From Purshia tridentata (lineage: Eukaryota; Streptophyta; Magnoliopsida; Rosales; Rosaceae), in assembly GCA_003254885.1 (NCBI GenBank), contig QANT01000963.1:1-64000 (forward strand): a stretch of 64,000 nucleotides of DNA, given 5' to 3'. How positions within the stretch are numbered: position 1 is the stretch's first letter; each line of letters begins with the position of its first letter. The translations under genes were made by a program, and so were the position numbers. Below, piece by piece: positions 38,001 through 49,340 of the stretch. The notes below the pieces were generated by a model. It saw only the letters and a program-made list of their open reading frames with translations. It searched no databases and was not told where the DNA came from.

Positions 38001-40240
38001 AAGATGGTGGATTCAATGTCATGATAGTTGTTGCATTGTAGGTTGAGAATATAAGGTCTCACATCCCACGTACATTATAATACTTGCATCTTAGTATAAC
38101 CTTTTCAGACTTTCAGTATTTATTATTTTTCAGGGTAAATTCATATTCAATAATGAGTCTCATACCTTGTATCTGTCAAGGGGATATATATATATATATA
38201 TATATTAATTAGATGATGTAAATGAGGCAAGTATGAATCTACATATTTCTGATACACATATGACATGTACATGGTGCCTCAAAACTCAAAAGGGCAGGCA
38301 TGGAGTGTTAAAGTAAGCATAGCTGTGGCCTTTTTCATTTAGAAATGGTGAAAAGACCGGGTTAAATATTGTTGTAACTTTGTAAATGCACTGATGTGGA
38401 AGCCATTTTCTAACTGTTTGGAGACCACAAAAGTATATAACATAACTCATACTTGACATCTTACTTTTCATTTCCTACATAGGTCATTCCAAGAAATTTT
38501 TACCCCAAAGCCACGCGTTTTGATATTAGAATCTCCCTCTTTTTTTTTTGGAAATGAATCTCCTATTCAATACATGAAACTTACAGTCAGATCATATTAG
38601 TTATTAGAGCCAAAACCGATTATATAAGGCTAGTTTATAGGAGGATCTCATTTTAGGGTGGGCTAAAAAGATTTCTTTTCATTAATTAATTTTTCTCTTT
38701 GGCAATGGTGAAAATGAGTTTTACCCTTACCCTCAAATGCATAATCTAATTAAATAGAAAAAAAGAAGAAGAGAAAAGACAACAAAAAATCAAAATATAA
38801 ATAATTTCTCATGTTAAAATCAAATTTTATATATTTGATATAAATTCGATTTATTTATTATTTATGTTAGTACTTTATCCTTAGCTCCATCATTTATGGG
38901 AGGTAATAAACATTAAATATATGTAATCAAGAATTGTATTCATGTGTGATTGAGGTACCTTAAATTTTGAAATGAATCCATAACATTGTATTAATTATAA
39001 TATGTTTTTTTTATAATTTAGAGGAATTCATAACAGTCATTGTACACAATCCCGTAGTATAATTCAATGTATACAATAATAGGTCTTGGCGTGGGTTTGC
39101 CCCCAGTAGACCACAGACAGAATATGAGCCGGTCCCTCTTTGCAACCCCTCAGGTCTCTTGAGTATGAAGCACATGTATGTGACTCCAAACCCATATTCG
39201 TAAGCTCCATATTATGATTTGATTATTATGTTCCCGAACTTGGACTATCATTAATTAGAGGTAATGATTTAATTAGAGAGAGGACTGTGGGAGGTGAAGA
39301 TTTAGAGAGAGAGAGAGAAAAAGATGCATGTTTTAGTTGTAGGAAAGGGGGGTTAGTGACTAACTAATGGTACCCTCATCAATTTTATTGTCCCAACATC
39401 ACACAACAAAAAAAGTGGTTCTTAATGGAGGGGGCCATCCATTATTATCATTAAGCATTAGCGATTAAGTAAAGATTAGGGCAAATGATTCAATGGGATA
39501 AGACTTAAGAGAGGTTGAGAACGAAAGGAGAGGTGGAGAAAATTTTACTTAAGTGGTAGGGTAGGATGCCCTTATCACCTTCTTAGCTTCTATATTCCAC
39601 ACCATGGAATTGTCATTAGCCACTTTCCTTATAATTCCAACACAAATATAAAATATATTCTAAAAGCCTCCAAAATCAAGGGATTTTGATTTTAAAAAAA
39701 AATAGAAAAACATCAGATATATTAAAATTTTAAAATGTTTGACCAAAGTTATGAGAAACATATGCCCAAAGAATTCAATACATGGACAAATTAAATACCA
39801 TATTTTTAAGAGGATAAAGGTGGCCCCAAAAACCGCGTTTAATACCATATTTAAATATTTTACACAAGAGAAAATGACCCACGCACACAGAGATTAGAGT
39901 GGTAATAATGTGTGGGTGCCCTTATTAGAGATTCCATGTGTCAAGTCAAGGAACTAAGCTAATTAACCTTTGTATAGTAAGAAATTAAAACCAAAAAAGA
40001 AAAAAAAAATCCCATTGATTGAGATTTAAAAGATATGACCCCTCAAAAAATTAATTATAGCTAAACAACCTTAATAAGGGGTTAAGGGTCAATAAGTCTG
40101 TATATTATAGCAGTAAAAAACAGAGAAAACCCCACCACAACTCGCATAATAAACCCACCAAAAGCCCACAAAAAACCCTCTCCCGTTTGCTTTTTCTCTC
40201 TTTGCTATCTCTTTATCTCCTCCCTAATTTCTTTAGGTAG
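35030..40240. other. Intergenic region between SUVH4 and the trihelix gene
   Basis: About 5.2 kb of AT-rich sequence without recognised exons. The first few hundred bases hold the SUVH4 3' UTR. It contains short CT-rich hairpins near 36120-36200, an AT run at 38184-38205 and many homopolymer tracts. The end, a CT-rich segment at about 40190-40240, is probably the trihelix promoter and leader. Confidence 0.5.
38184..38205. repeat. AT dinucleotide microsatellite
   Basis: About eleven AT units are read directly. Confidence 0.85.
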
Positions 40241-40247
40241 GGGGGAT

Positions 40248-40349
40248 ATGAGCCAAACCCTTATCTCTCTAAACGGCGTAAGGGACCTTCCCTCCAAAAA
40301 CGCCGTTTACTTCAACGACGCTCTATTAAGTCACGTGCGTTTCAAATAA
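40248..40349 (+). other. Candidate upstream ORF of the trihelix gene (33 codons)
   Basis: An ATG at 40248 opens a 33-codon frame (MSQTLISLNG...) ending 33 nt before the main ATG. It spans a possible hairpin formed by AAACGGCG (40271-40278) and CGCCGTTT (40301-40308). Whether it lies in the mature leader depends on the true transcription start. Confidence 0.35.
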
Positions 40350-40382
40350 TCATCTCTCTCTGTATTACTCGGCGTTTTTATT

Positions 40383-42555
40383 ATGGTCATGGCCTTAGAG
40401 CAGCAATTAAGGCTGAACGCCGTTGACGGCGAGACTAACGGCGTTGACGCCCGCCCCACGTCAGCCGAGACCGGAGATGACGCCAGCAAGGCCCCGAGGC
40501 TGCCACGCTGGACGCGGCAGGAGATTCTCGTGCTCATAAACGGGAAGAGGGTGGCCGAGAGTCGGGGCGGGGGCCGGATTCCTCGCTCGGATTTCGGGTC
40601 GGGTCAGGCGGAGCCGAAATGGGCAGCGGTGTCGACGTACTGCAAAAAGCACGGGGTGAACCGCGGGCCGATCCAGTGCCGGAAGCGGTGGAGCAATTTG
40701 GCGGGGGACTTCAAGAAGATCAGGGAGTGGGAGGCGCAGAGGAAGGACGAGACGGAGTCGTTTTGGGTGATGAGGAACGACCTGAGGAGGGAGAGGAAGT
40801 TGCCGGGCTTTTTTGACAAGGAGGTTTATGATATAATGGAGGCGGTTCCGGGTGCTGCTCCAAACCCGATTACGCTGGCTCTGGGTCCGCCCATGGCGGA
40901 GTCCGAGGACGTGAAGGAGGGTGTGGGTCTGGGTGAGGAGGCTGAGCACTTTTTTGATAGTCAACAGAAGCCGACTGCGGACGGGTTGTTTTCGGACTAC
41001 GAGCAAGATGAGTCAGGTCGGAGCCCCGTTGAGGAAGCCCCAATGAAGGAGGGTCCGGGAAGTAGCACGGGGATTCCTGCTCCTTTGCCCATATCAGGTA
41101 ATTCATAATTGACTCTGTTTTTATAAAAATAATGTGTTATATTATTTTTTTGGGTGAAAGTTTCAAATTTGGTTCCAAGTTGGCTGCTTTTCATTTGGGT
41201 TTTGTGGGTGTTTGATTGATTTCAATTTTTTTTTTAAAAAAAGATTTTTGGGAATTAGTGATCAGTGATGCTATAAAGAGTTGGTGATAGAGTTTTTTAA
41301 TGTTAGCTGCGTCTTTGGTACGGTTTTTATATTGGCAGAATTGATTTTAGTTGTCTTTATACGGATTTGGTGAAGCAGGGCCATGGGGTCTGCTTTTAAG
41401 TTTATATATTTTTGTGGTTTGGTGGGTTGGGTTGATAATCAAAGAGATTGGTTGTGTGCTCTTGAAACTTGGGTTTTAGGGGCACAATGAAAATGAGGGG
41501 AACATCATGCTTCATTGTTTACTGGAGACTGTTCCTGATCCTTCAAATGTCTTTACTGTCTTATGATTAACAGAGAAGCAATACAAGCCATTATTTCCAC
41601 AAGGATGTCAAGGACAAGGTAATGTTTTCTGTCTTAACTCTTAACACACCTCTCCTGTTGGATTAAAGTGATGTATGTGTACGTGTATCGCCATTTTGCT
41701 GTCAAAGTTTGCCCATCACAGTCTAGAGCATCGTATACCTAAATATTGGCCTAGATTTTTTGTTGTGTAGAGAACCTTAAAATTTAATGATGCATGATAG
41801 GTCCCCATTTTAACATTTTTTACGTATCATAGGGCATGCTTTGTGTTTTTTTATTGTCAAAAGGGCTAGAGTTTGAACAAATGTAAGGTATCTTCCATTG
41901 CTCTCCTGATAAAAAAAATTAATTCCTGTTATTGAATATTCTGTCTCCATCTGCTTCCCAGCTTCTTTGAATTTCTTTTCTTTGTATATGTTCCTTTAAG
42001 CTTACCACCAAGAATCTGTTAGTTTATCATACCAAGCATACTGTTTATCATCCTGTTTGGATTTAGCTGAGGGGATTAATAGCATTGAGGACTTAGTTTG
42101 AGTAAAATTGTTAAATATGTCTCCAGAACTCAAGGTTAATACATTTCCGAAGTGATATAGTTCAAATTTTGAAACAATATATGATTCAATTTCAGTGTTG
42201 TGTCTCAATCCACCATAATTCAACATCTTAACAACTCTATGTGGTCAATGCATATGATTTGTCTGCAGGTGCAGCAGACCAAAAACAACCAGCTTCAGTT
42301 CCTGAGGTTGGCTCTGCTTCTCATGACCGGAAACGGAAACGGTTTGCAATAGATGGAGATGAGGAAACATTCAATATTCAGAATCAGTTGATTGGTGTCA
42401 TGGAAAAGAATGGTAAAGTACTGGCTGACTATGTTGATGCTCAGAATTCTCATTCGCAACTTGACAGGGAGCAGAGGAAAGAGCATTCTGATAGCTTAAT
42501 AGCTGTTCTTAATAAGCTTGCTGATGCTTTTATGAGAATTGCTGAGAAGTTGTAG
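40383..42555 (+). CDS. ASR3: Trihelix transcription factor, ASR3-like
   Basis: Three exons join in frame to 348 aa: 40383-41097, 41574-41618 and 42269-42555. The trihelix (Myb/SANT-like) DNA-binding domain lies at about residues 39-120: RLPRWTRQEILVLI, PKWAAVSTYCKKHG and CRKRWSNLAGDFKKIREWE supply the spaced tryptophans of the three helices. The C-terminus (LADAFMRIAEKL) is an amphipathic helix probably used in dimerisation. Arabidopsis ASR3 is a nuclear repressor of immune genes phosphorylated by MPK4; that role is carried over from the family, not seen here. Exon 1 is markedly GC-rich (CG-rich codons) compared with the rest of the window, which leaves a long antisense open frame that I regard as a shadow. 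An alternative start is the second methionine two codons later. Confidence 0.9.
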
Positions 42556-43405
42556 CAGAAGAGCAATCAGAAACCAGTGTACATAGAGAAGTTCTCTTCA
42601 AGATCCATAGATGTTAGTGGAGTCTGAGAATTGGGGGTTAAATTTGATCATTTATCTCATGGGGTGGCATTCAATAGGGCAATTTACATCCGTTAATTCA
42701 CCTTTTTTTATTTTTCTTGTTTCAAATTTTTTTCTCCTATTTATGTCTTTTTGGTGTATGCCACCATTATATTTTATAGGGTCCATACACAGATAATGTT
42801 TAGAAATTTCAAAGGGTTACCAAATTTCTGTTGCTTTTCTTTTACATACGTCTAGCTCTACTGGAATTTTCCTGTGAAATGTCTTGGTGACTGTACAGGC
42901 TCTCGATATCAATAAGAAGCATCCGTTGTTGATAACCTAATTGTTACCTCTCTGTTCTGTCACTAAATCATCGTATTCCTGTATAATAAAGGGATAATTA
43001 CAATTTAAATATGAGCAAAAATGCAGATGTGTATGAACATAGAAACATGGAAATCTTCACTAGTCATAATGGGTCCAAACCCCACCTCTTGAATGGGTCC
43101 ATCCAGGGCCTTAATGTTATTTAAGGCAATAAGAAGTTAAATGCATTATGTAAATTCTTAAGAGTCGCTAAATCTGGATTCCATCATGAAATATAAAAAC
43201 TAAAAGAGGGCGGGACAAATCCATAGAGACAAAAGAAAAAGTTATCAGGATGAAGCATATTCTTATTCACTATTGTCGGATAACCCATAATTCCAAAGAG
43301 TTGTAGTCATGAAAAGACATGGTTCAAGAGAAATCAATAGAAAAAACTAATGACGAAAATAACATTCGCAACCAGCACTGCAGCCTGTCTGACTCTCAGA
43401 GAACA
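42556..43405. other. Convergent 3' region between trihelix and TSSC4-like genes
   Basis: The left part is trihelix 3' UTR, with AATAAA-like signal sequence near 42985, and the right part TSSC4 3' UTR. No exon or repeat was noticed. Confidence 0.5.
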
Positions 43406-45014
43406 TCAAGAATCAGAATCATCTTCCGACATTGATTTCCTTCTATACTTCCGACCAGGTTTCTGTAAACAGGCGCTTGGATCAACTGCATTTGGTTCCT
43501 CCACTTCACTAACTTCACTGTAGACTTCTCCAACTGCAATGTTGACAGGGCAGACTGCTCGCTTTAAGGACTGCTTATTGTCATCTTCCTTGTCTTGCTT
43601 CCTTGTCTTGCTATCATTTACTGCTCTCTGTTTCTTTGGGATAAAGGTCACAGACTTGGGAAGTTGAGCTGAAGCATCCTCCGTCTCTGACCTTGACTCT
43701 GTATTTGAACTCTCATCCCGACTAAGGTAGTCCCTTAAGGCCTGGTTGTTGCCAGCTTCATTAACTCCACTTGTGGAATCTAAACTATAACATGTATACT
43801 TAGAAGGATTAACCAAATAATCAGGAACCAACCGAGAAGCAGTTTTGGCCTTCTGGCGACCATTCTTTTTCTGGTCTTGAACTTTTTGTGGTGATGATTC
43901 TCTAGAATGATCTACACAATCAGGGTCAAACCTCACACGTTTTTTTGACTTGGTATTGGCTTCGGCTTTCCTCTTTAATATAGACTTTGGCTGACCACCA
44001 TCTTCTGGTGATTTTACAAGCGGTTCCTTAGCTTGTGCAGCAGAAGCCACGGTGGAATTCAAGTTTTGAGCATTAGCATTATCTTCTTTGAGCCTATGTA
44101 TTGCAGCCAGATGATTGGCACGCGAATCTTTATCGCGACAGTGCAATCCTTTGGGAAGCAGAAGCACGTTATGAGAATTTAAATAAGAGCCATGATGGGT
44201 AACATCGTTCATATACAAATGAGCGCCAGCACCTTCTGTCCCTGAAGCCACTTTGTCATACTCATCTTCCTCTTCCTAAACCCAGTTGGAAACAAATTAG
44301 AAGAGTATAGCATAAGTCAATTGTACATGAAGCGATAGAAGAAATAAGAATAATTGAAAAGTTTTAATTTCAATCAATTAGCAATTTTATATTTATCTTC
44401 CTAAACCCAGTTGGAAACAAATTAGAAGAGCAACGGAATAAATTTCAGTGATTCAGTGTCCAATACAAATAGCATAAGTCAATTGTACATGAAGCGATAG
44501 AAGAAATAAGAATAATTGAATAGTTTTAATTTCAATCAATTAGCAATTTTATATTTGAAATTTTCAATATAATCTCATTCGGACCAAGCTCTAGTGATTT
44601 TAATCATATATGGGAAACCCATTACAGCATAAAGCAGTAACTAAAATTCCGGTGAATTCAATTGGATAAAAAAATTTCATGGACAAAGTGTGTGTGTGTG
44701 ACAATTTTACTTCTTCTTTAGTTTCATTCTCTGGAGTTATCAAATACCTTAAAAATATCTACCTCGAAATCCAGAGTGGGGTCCAAGCCTATGGACGATC
44801 CGATTCGCCATTCGTCCCCAAACGACGAAGAACAGGGCGTTTTGTCTCTGTCAGAGGCAGCAGCGTCGTCAGAACAGCGCCTCCATTCTCTGCGCTCGAC
44901 CTGGTCATCGGTGACGGACCACGGAGAGGACGATTGCACTCGCAGAGACGAAGAGCGCGACGAATCGAGCGATCGAAAAACCTTGTCTGCCCGGACTCTG
45001 AAGCTGCCGTCCAT
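43406..45014 (-). CDS. TSSC4: TSSC4-like U5 snRNP assembly factor
   Basis: Two exons on the minus strand (44763-45014 and 43406-44275) join in phase 0 to 373 aa. The N-terminal SFRVRADKVFRSL, then WSVTDDQVERREW and LDPTLDFE, an acidic EEEDEYDKV, the basic KKRVRFDP motif (about residues 179-186), VPDYLVNPSKYTCYSLDST and LPKSVTFIPKK occur in the order of plant TSSC4 proteins. The VPDY...P...YSL block aligns with human TSSC4. In animals TSSC4 is a nuclear chaperone in U5 and tri-snRNP assembly; the plant role is inferred. Disordered and low in complexity otherwise. The intron's 3' end is duplicated. The upstream neighbour on the same strand is a diverged copy. I recall the Arabidopsis homologue as At5g13970, annotated midasin-like. 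Confidence 0.82.
44271..44560 (-). repeat. Duplicated 3' end of the TSSC4 intron, including the splice acceptor
   Basis: Sequence from TCTTCCTAAACCCAG at 44271 onward recurs from 44396, and both copies contain CATAAGTCAATTGTACATGA. The copy farther into the intron carries about 37 extra bases, so the offset grows from 125 to 162. The duplicated unit takes in the acceptor and six exon bases, producing a second AG at 44401-44402 upstream of the real one (44276-44277). Confidence 0.92.
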
Positions 45015-45980
45015 GGAATTTCAGGGTATGATTCTTTATGTATAGATTTCACTAATTTGAGGCTTAGTGCACCTTTGTTAGTTATATAATCGGAGGCAAA
45101 GCACCGCCTTGTGAAATTTTTAATAATTTTATACTTTTCCTGCTTTCTTTAGGTTTGTTCTGGTTTGGGCCAGATACATGACTCCGTGCCTGGACTTAGT
45201 AACTTCATGTGGGCTTCTATTGGTACCCCTTGTCTATTTTTCTTTTCTTTTCAAAATCCCTGCTTTGCCCTAAATTAAGAAGAAAAATAAAAGAAACGAT
45301 TTGCTCTCTTAGATTTTAGTAGACAATGAGAGCCTACTTTATTATTGAATAAAATAATTTTATTTTATGACTCTGTACATTTATGTGTTTATATTTCTCG
45401 TTGCGTAAGATAAATACAAGAAATATATATTTTCGTTATATCAATATTACACCTATTAATGATGTGGTCTACAATACTATCCATATAAAACTACTCAATT
45501 TGATCATTTTGTTAATAAGTAGGGTGTTGTCTTAATTTTCTATAAGATTTCTACACCTATACCAACCAAGCGCGCATTGTCATCCATAAAAAAAAATTGA
45601 ATGACAATACTGTACTCTCTAGGAACACTTCCATTACCTGTTAAAGACTATTATTTTTTTTTGTCTGAATTAACTTGTTAAAGATTGATATAAATAATAA
45701 TCAACATCTTTATTTAATCAATTGGTTTAGGCAAGCAACAAAATAAAGATTGACAATTATCCACAAGACGCATTCTTATACGTACGCTATATATTGTCTG
45801 ATCTGATAACCCCATGTATAATTCCACAAAGTTGTAGTTGCCGCCATGAGGTCGCATATAAACATGAACAAAAACAGGGTTCACAAAATCTTCATAAAGA
45901 TGAATGCATAGAAGGTTTAGACGTTTTTGTGACTCCATAATTCATATATAACCGAGTTTGTGCCTTTCCACTTTGACTGG
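45015..45980. other. Intergenic sequence between the two TSSC4-like genes
   Basis: AT-rich, with no exon seen. It must contain the TSSC4 promoter on the right side of that gene and the 3' end of the chimeric copy. Confidence 0.5.
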
Positions 45981-47670
45981 CTAATCTTGTTTCTTCAGCT
46001 TGAGTTCCAAGGCAGCCTTATAACACTCTCTAGCTTTCAGCTGATCTCCTCTGACTTCTCCTATTCCAGCTTTTGTAGGGAATCGAAGGAGGAGATGATA
46101 TGTTGATGGCACTCCACGCAGTGCTTGTATCCCTGGTCTTCCAAATATGATGTTGTATGCTGCAGGACAGTCCATCACATAGAAATCCACCATCACTGTA
46201 CTGGATTTGGGCTCCTCCCCAGCTTTGACAGGGAGAGTTATTATCCCCAGAGGTTCAACACGTTCCCCGAATAAGCCGACCAACACCTTTTTAACCGGAC
46301 GATCATCGACAAGTTCTCTCTGGCTGAGCCCCATTTTCTCGAAAGCAGAAAGGAAAAGAACATTGGCAGAACTGCCACTGTCGATCAATATCCTGAACAC
46401 CTTCAAGTTTGCCACATTCATAACGACAACAAGTGCGTCGTTGTGAGGGGTTTCAATTCCCTCCAAGTCCTTATCAGAAAAGGATACGAGCTCTGAATCT
46501 ACTTTACAAGAACCTTGTTCAGAGTTATACCTCACCTGTCTGTGTGAAGAAGGATTTCTGTGAGCTCTTTTTGCAAAATTTCGCCAACCTGAGTTGGATG
46601 AATATACTTTACAAGAACCATTTTCAGAGTTATAATTCACCTGTCTGTGTGAAGAAGGATCTATCCGAGCTCTTTTTGCATAATTTCGCCCCCCTGAATT
46701 AGAGTGTCCCCCATTATCATCGTCAGGCAAGCCAAATTCAATGACAAAGATTTGTTCTATTTCATTTCCCTCAGCTTCATCTTCTTTCAGCCCAAGTTTT
46801 GCAGCCAGGAGATGGGCATGTGGATCTCTATTGCTACCATGCAACAAATTGAGAAGCACATTGTGAGAATTTAAATAAAACCCATCATGGGGAAATACCT
46901 CCATATACAAAGGATCAGCAACACTTTGTTTCTTCGCAACAAAATAAATGTCAGCCGCACAAGTAAACTAGAAAAAGAAAGAAAAATAGATAACAGTTTT
47001 TTCAATCACTAACATTCCTTTAACTTGGGTAAAAATCATGTTTTTAGTAAAAAATTTCACCGCCAATGTGTGTAGTTGTGACAATTGCTTCTTTGTTGGC
47101 AGCTTAGCTTAATTTTCTCATGCATTATCAAATATCTTATGAATATTGGGTTCAAATCGTTTCTTTAATGATAAAACAAAAATCGTTTCTTTAATAATAA
47201 AACAAAAATCGTTTCTTTGATATAAAAAAAGTCCCTTTAGCATATCGTTTCTTTAGTAAAAAATTTCACGCACAACAATGCGTGTGGGTGTGACAACTGC
47301 GCGCTTTTTCTTTAGAAGCTTAGTTTAATTTTCTCACGCATTATCACATATATATCTTCTAAATATTGGGTAAAAATCGTTACTTTCATCAAATATTTCA
47401 TGCACAATGTGTTTGGGTGTGAAATTTGCTTATTCTGTAGCAGCAAAGCTTAATTTGCTCATGCATTATCAAATATCTGATAAATATTAACCTCGTAAAT
47501 TCGTAATCCAGAGTGGAGTCCAAGCCTTTCGACGATTTGATTCCCCATTCATCGCCCTGACCATCCTGCCCTCTCCTGCGCGGCCCATCCAACGGTTCTT
47601 GGCTCTTCGCGTCATCATCATCATCATCGAGACCTATTGGCTTGTCGTTGAGCTCTTTGCGAATCTTCAT
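45981..47670 (-). CDS. Chimeric TSSC4 duplicate with a retroelement protease region
   Basis: Two exons on the minus strand (47492-47670 and 45981-46923) join at GT-AG sites to an open 373-codon frame. The first part is TSSC4-derived: GDEWGIKSSKGLDSTLDYE at the end of exon 1, then LYM...HDGFYLNSHNVL, then HLLAAKLGLKEDEAE, each parallel to the neighbouring gene. A 35-residue tandem repeat carries a decayed KRVRFDP motif (KRARIDP). From about 46485 onward the frame reads as the protease region of a Ty3/Gypsy element instead of the conserved TSSC4 C-terminus. Function unknown; capture of a domain by a duplicated host gene is the plain reading. An alternative is a transcribed but untranslated relic. 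Exon 1 has an acidic DDDDDD run. The start at 47670 is the first ATG in frame and lacks the TSSC4 N-terminal motif. Confidence 0.62.
45990..46490 (-). mobile_element. Fossil Ty3/Gypsy fragment, protease region only
   Basis: The encoded segment begins FSDKDLEGIETPHNDALVV, contains an aspartic-protease-type DSGSSANVLF block, and ends near RGDQLKARECY, a layout typical of the protease region of non-chromovirus Ty3/Gypsy elements, perhaps the Tat lineage. No LTRs, reverse transcriptase, integrase or gag were found around it, so this is an isolated remnant and not an element. Its age is not measurable here; it sits inside a host-derived exon. Confidence 0.82.
46494..46703 (-). repeat. Two in-frame 105-bp coding repeats in the chimeric gene
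   Basis: Units 46599-46703 and 46494-46598 encode 35 residues each, with shared blocks SNSG-x-RN, AKRA, PSSHRQV, YNSE and GSCKV. They lie directly before the protease-like segment. Confidence 0.93.
47040..47491 (-). repeat. Three copies of an intron segment in the chimeric gene
   Basis: Units at about 47049-47150, 47257-47375 and 47390-47491 share AATTTCA, GTGTG, a GTGACAA-like stretch, AGCTTAATTT, CTCATGCATTATC and AAATATC/AAATATT. The TSSC4 gene has a single related copy next to its own donor (about 44670-44762), so the segment was amplified after the gene duplication. Confidence 0.72.
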
Positions 47671-48106
47671 TATTCGTGAAACTACACGATCCTTGGTTGA
47701 ACGACGCCCCAGAGTGCGTTTTGTTACAGTAAGAGAGTTTTGGTTCTGTACACTGACTGGAGGCCTGTATGCATGGGAGGTTATATAAAGTTATAAACCG
47801 CCTTCATACTTAGTTCAAGTAATTACTTTAAAATGTGGGCCACATATCTGAGATTCAACTTTCAAGTCAGACAGTTCTGAGAGTGGATCTAAACCGAATC
47901 CGTAGGCCTGGTCCCTTCATTGCAGTCCAGGAACAATAGACTGGTTGGGCCCAAAGACCGTCTTTTGGGAAACTCAATATAGATGTAAAAGGAAAGGTTT
48001 TTTTTTCTTTTTTTTCATCTAGTTTATAAATTAGGCTGATAACCTAGTCTACTTATTACAGAAAATCACAGCCCGATCTATTTTAATGAGAAGTGCAAGA
48101 CACGAA

Positions 48107-48245
48107 AGCCACCGAGTGCTCTATTGAATCATATTTTTATAGTTGATATTTAAATTAAAATTTAGTATTTAAAGGTAAATAAGTTTTGATAATTAAAATG
48201 AAAAAACATTGAAATTTAGTACTTAAAGTCAATAGATGCATAATA
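48107..48245 (-). repeat. AT-rich dispersed repeat, copy 1
   Basis: The reverse complement contains AATTTCAATGTTTT, then TCATTTTAA-TATCAAAA, matching copy 2 at 52150-52285 in the opposite orientation, including the outer CTATTGAATCA / TGATTCTATTGGA blocks. Probably a diverged non-autonomous element; no termini are defined. Confidence 0.55.
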
Positions 48246-48369
48246 ATAATAGCATGTGTTAAATTTTTGTTATTTTTTACTGATAAGCTCTAGATTATTT
48301 TTTCAAATAATTACCGAATTTATGCTGCTTTTCTATACATAGTCGTCAAATGTCTTAATGATTGAACAG

Positions 48370-48561
48370 GCTCTTGGTTTAATAATATGATTGCATCTCC
48401 TATACAAAGGATTGCTGCAGTATGTTAATGTATTTATTAGGATATCATTATAAGTTAAATGCACATGATATATTTGCTTTTAGGTTCAGGCTGTGGATGC
48501 AGTCTTAGGTGCATCCCATATAAACAAAAATGGAGATATAGTCAGCAGTAATGCTTACTAG
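48370..48561 (+). pseudogene. Possible two-exon remnant of an unrecognised gene
   Basis: An exon-like segment 48370-48419 lies between AACAG and GTATGTT, and a second at 48484-48561 follows TTTTAG. Joined, they stay in frame, read SWFNNMIASPIQRIAA then VQAVDAVLGASHINKNG and end at a stop. The composition is protein-like, unlike the surrounding AT-rich DNA. No upstream exons were seen, so this is either the 3' end of a truncated gene copy or chance. I do not recognise the family. Confidence 0.3.
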
Positions 48562-49340
48562 CCAAGCAGTGACAACCACTTCAATGAGAATGGGTAGTAG
48601 AAATGCTTTATGATCATGAAGTTGAAGCTACCACCATTTGCCTCTCTTTAGGCTCATGTAGTAATATGCAGTGATCAAACCTGGAAAAAGAGTGGGAAAA
48701 TTCCACCCACAAATGCAAAATGAGATTTATATTTGAAAAGAGAAACTAAACAATGTTCACAAATGACATTCATTTAAGCATAGACAAGTTGCTTAAACTC
48801 AACTTTTGCTGTCAAACCTGTAACCTTGTTTTATTTAACATGCACAGTTGGGTTTGAGGGACCATTTTGTGCATGAATTTGTGTACGACATGTTTTGCGA
48901 ATATATTCTGTTTGATATATTATGGGAAGCCAAATAGGGCAGGAGAGAATGCGACCTCTAAAAGCTTTGGTAAGGCCTAATAATAGGGGTCGGTTTTGGA
49001 GTTATGCAACGACACTCTTCTTCCAGCTGATTCAATAAAAACATAACGGGCTTCTGAGATGTGGATCGATGGGCCTAACTCTTGCTCAAGATGGTCCATG
49101 AACGACAAGTGGGATTCTTAGGACCCCATAATGCCATTCTAAAGGGACTCAAGCAGGACCATTATCAAAAACTTGCACAGACAAATTCATGCCTAGCTAC
49201 TACCTACCAATTATGTTTATAAAAATAGATGATGTGTAACAAGTTGACAACTACACATTCATACAATGGCATTTATCATGTTGTAAGTGGTAGAATGAAA
49301 ATATTACAATTATACTAACACACATTAACAATTAATTATT

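Noticed and set aside
40461-41006. 181-codon open frame on the minus strand opposite trihelix exon 1
   Set aside because: It mirrors a GC-rich coding exon whose plus-strand product has a clear trihelix domain. The antisense translation is rich in Pro, Arg and Leu with no family features.
44679-45089. 136-codon plus-strand frame over TSSC4 exon 1
   Set aside because: The minus strand carries conserved TSSC4 motifs in a spliced gene; this frame is a shadow.
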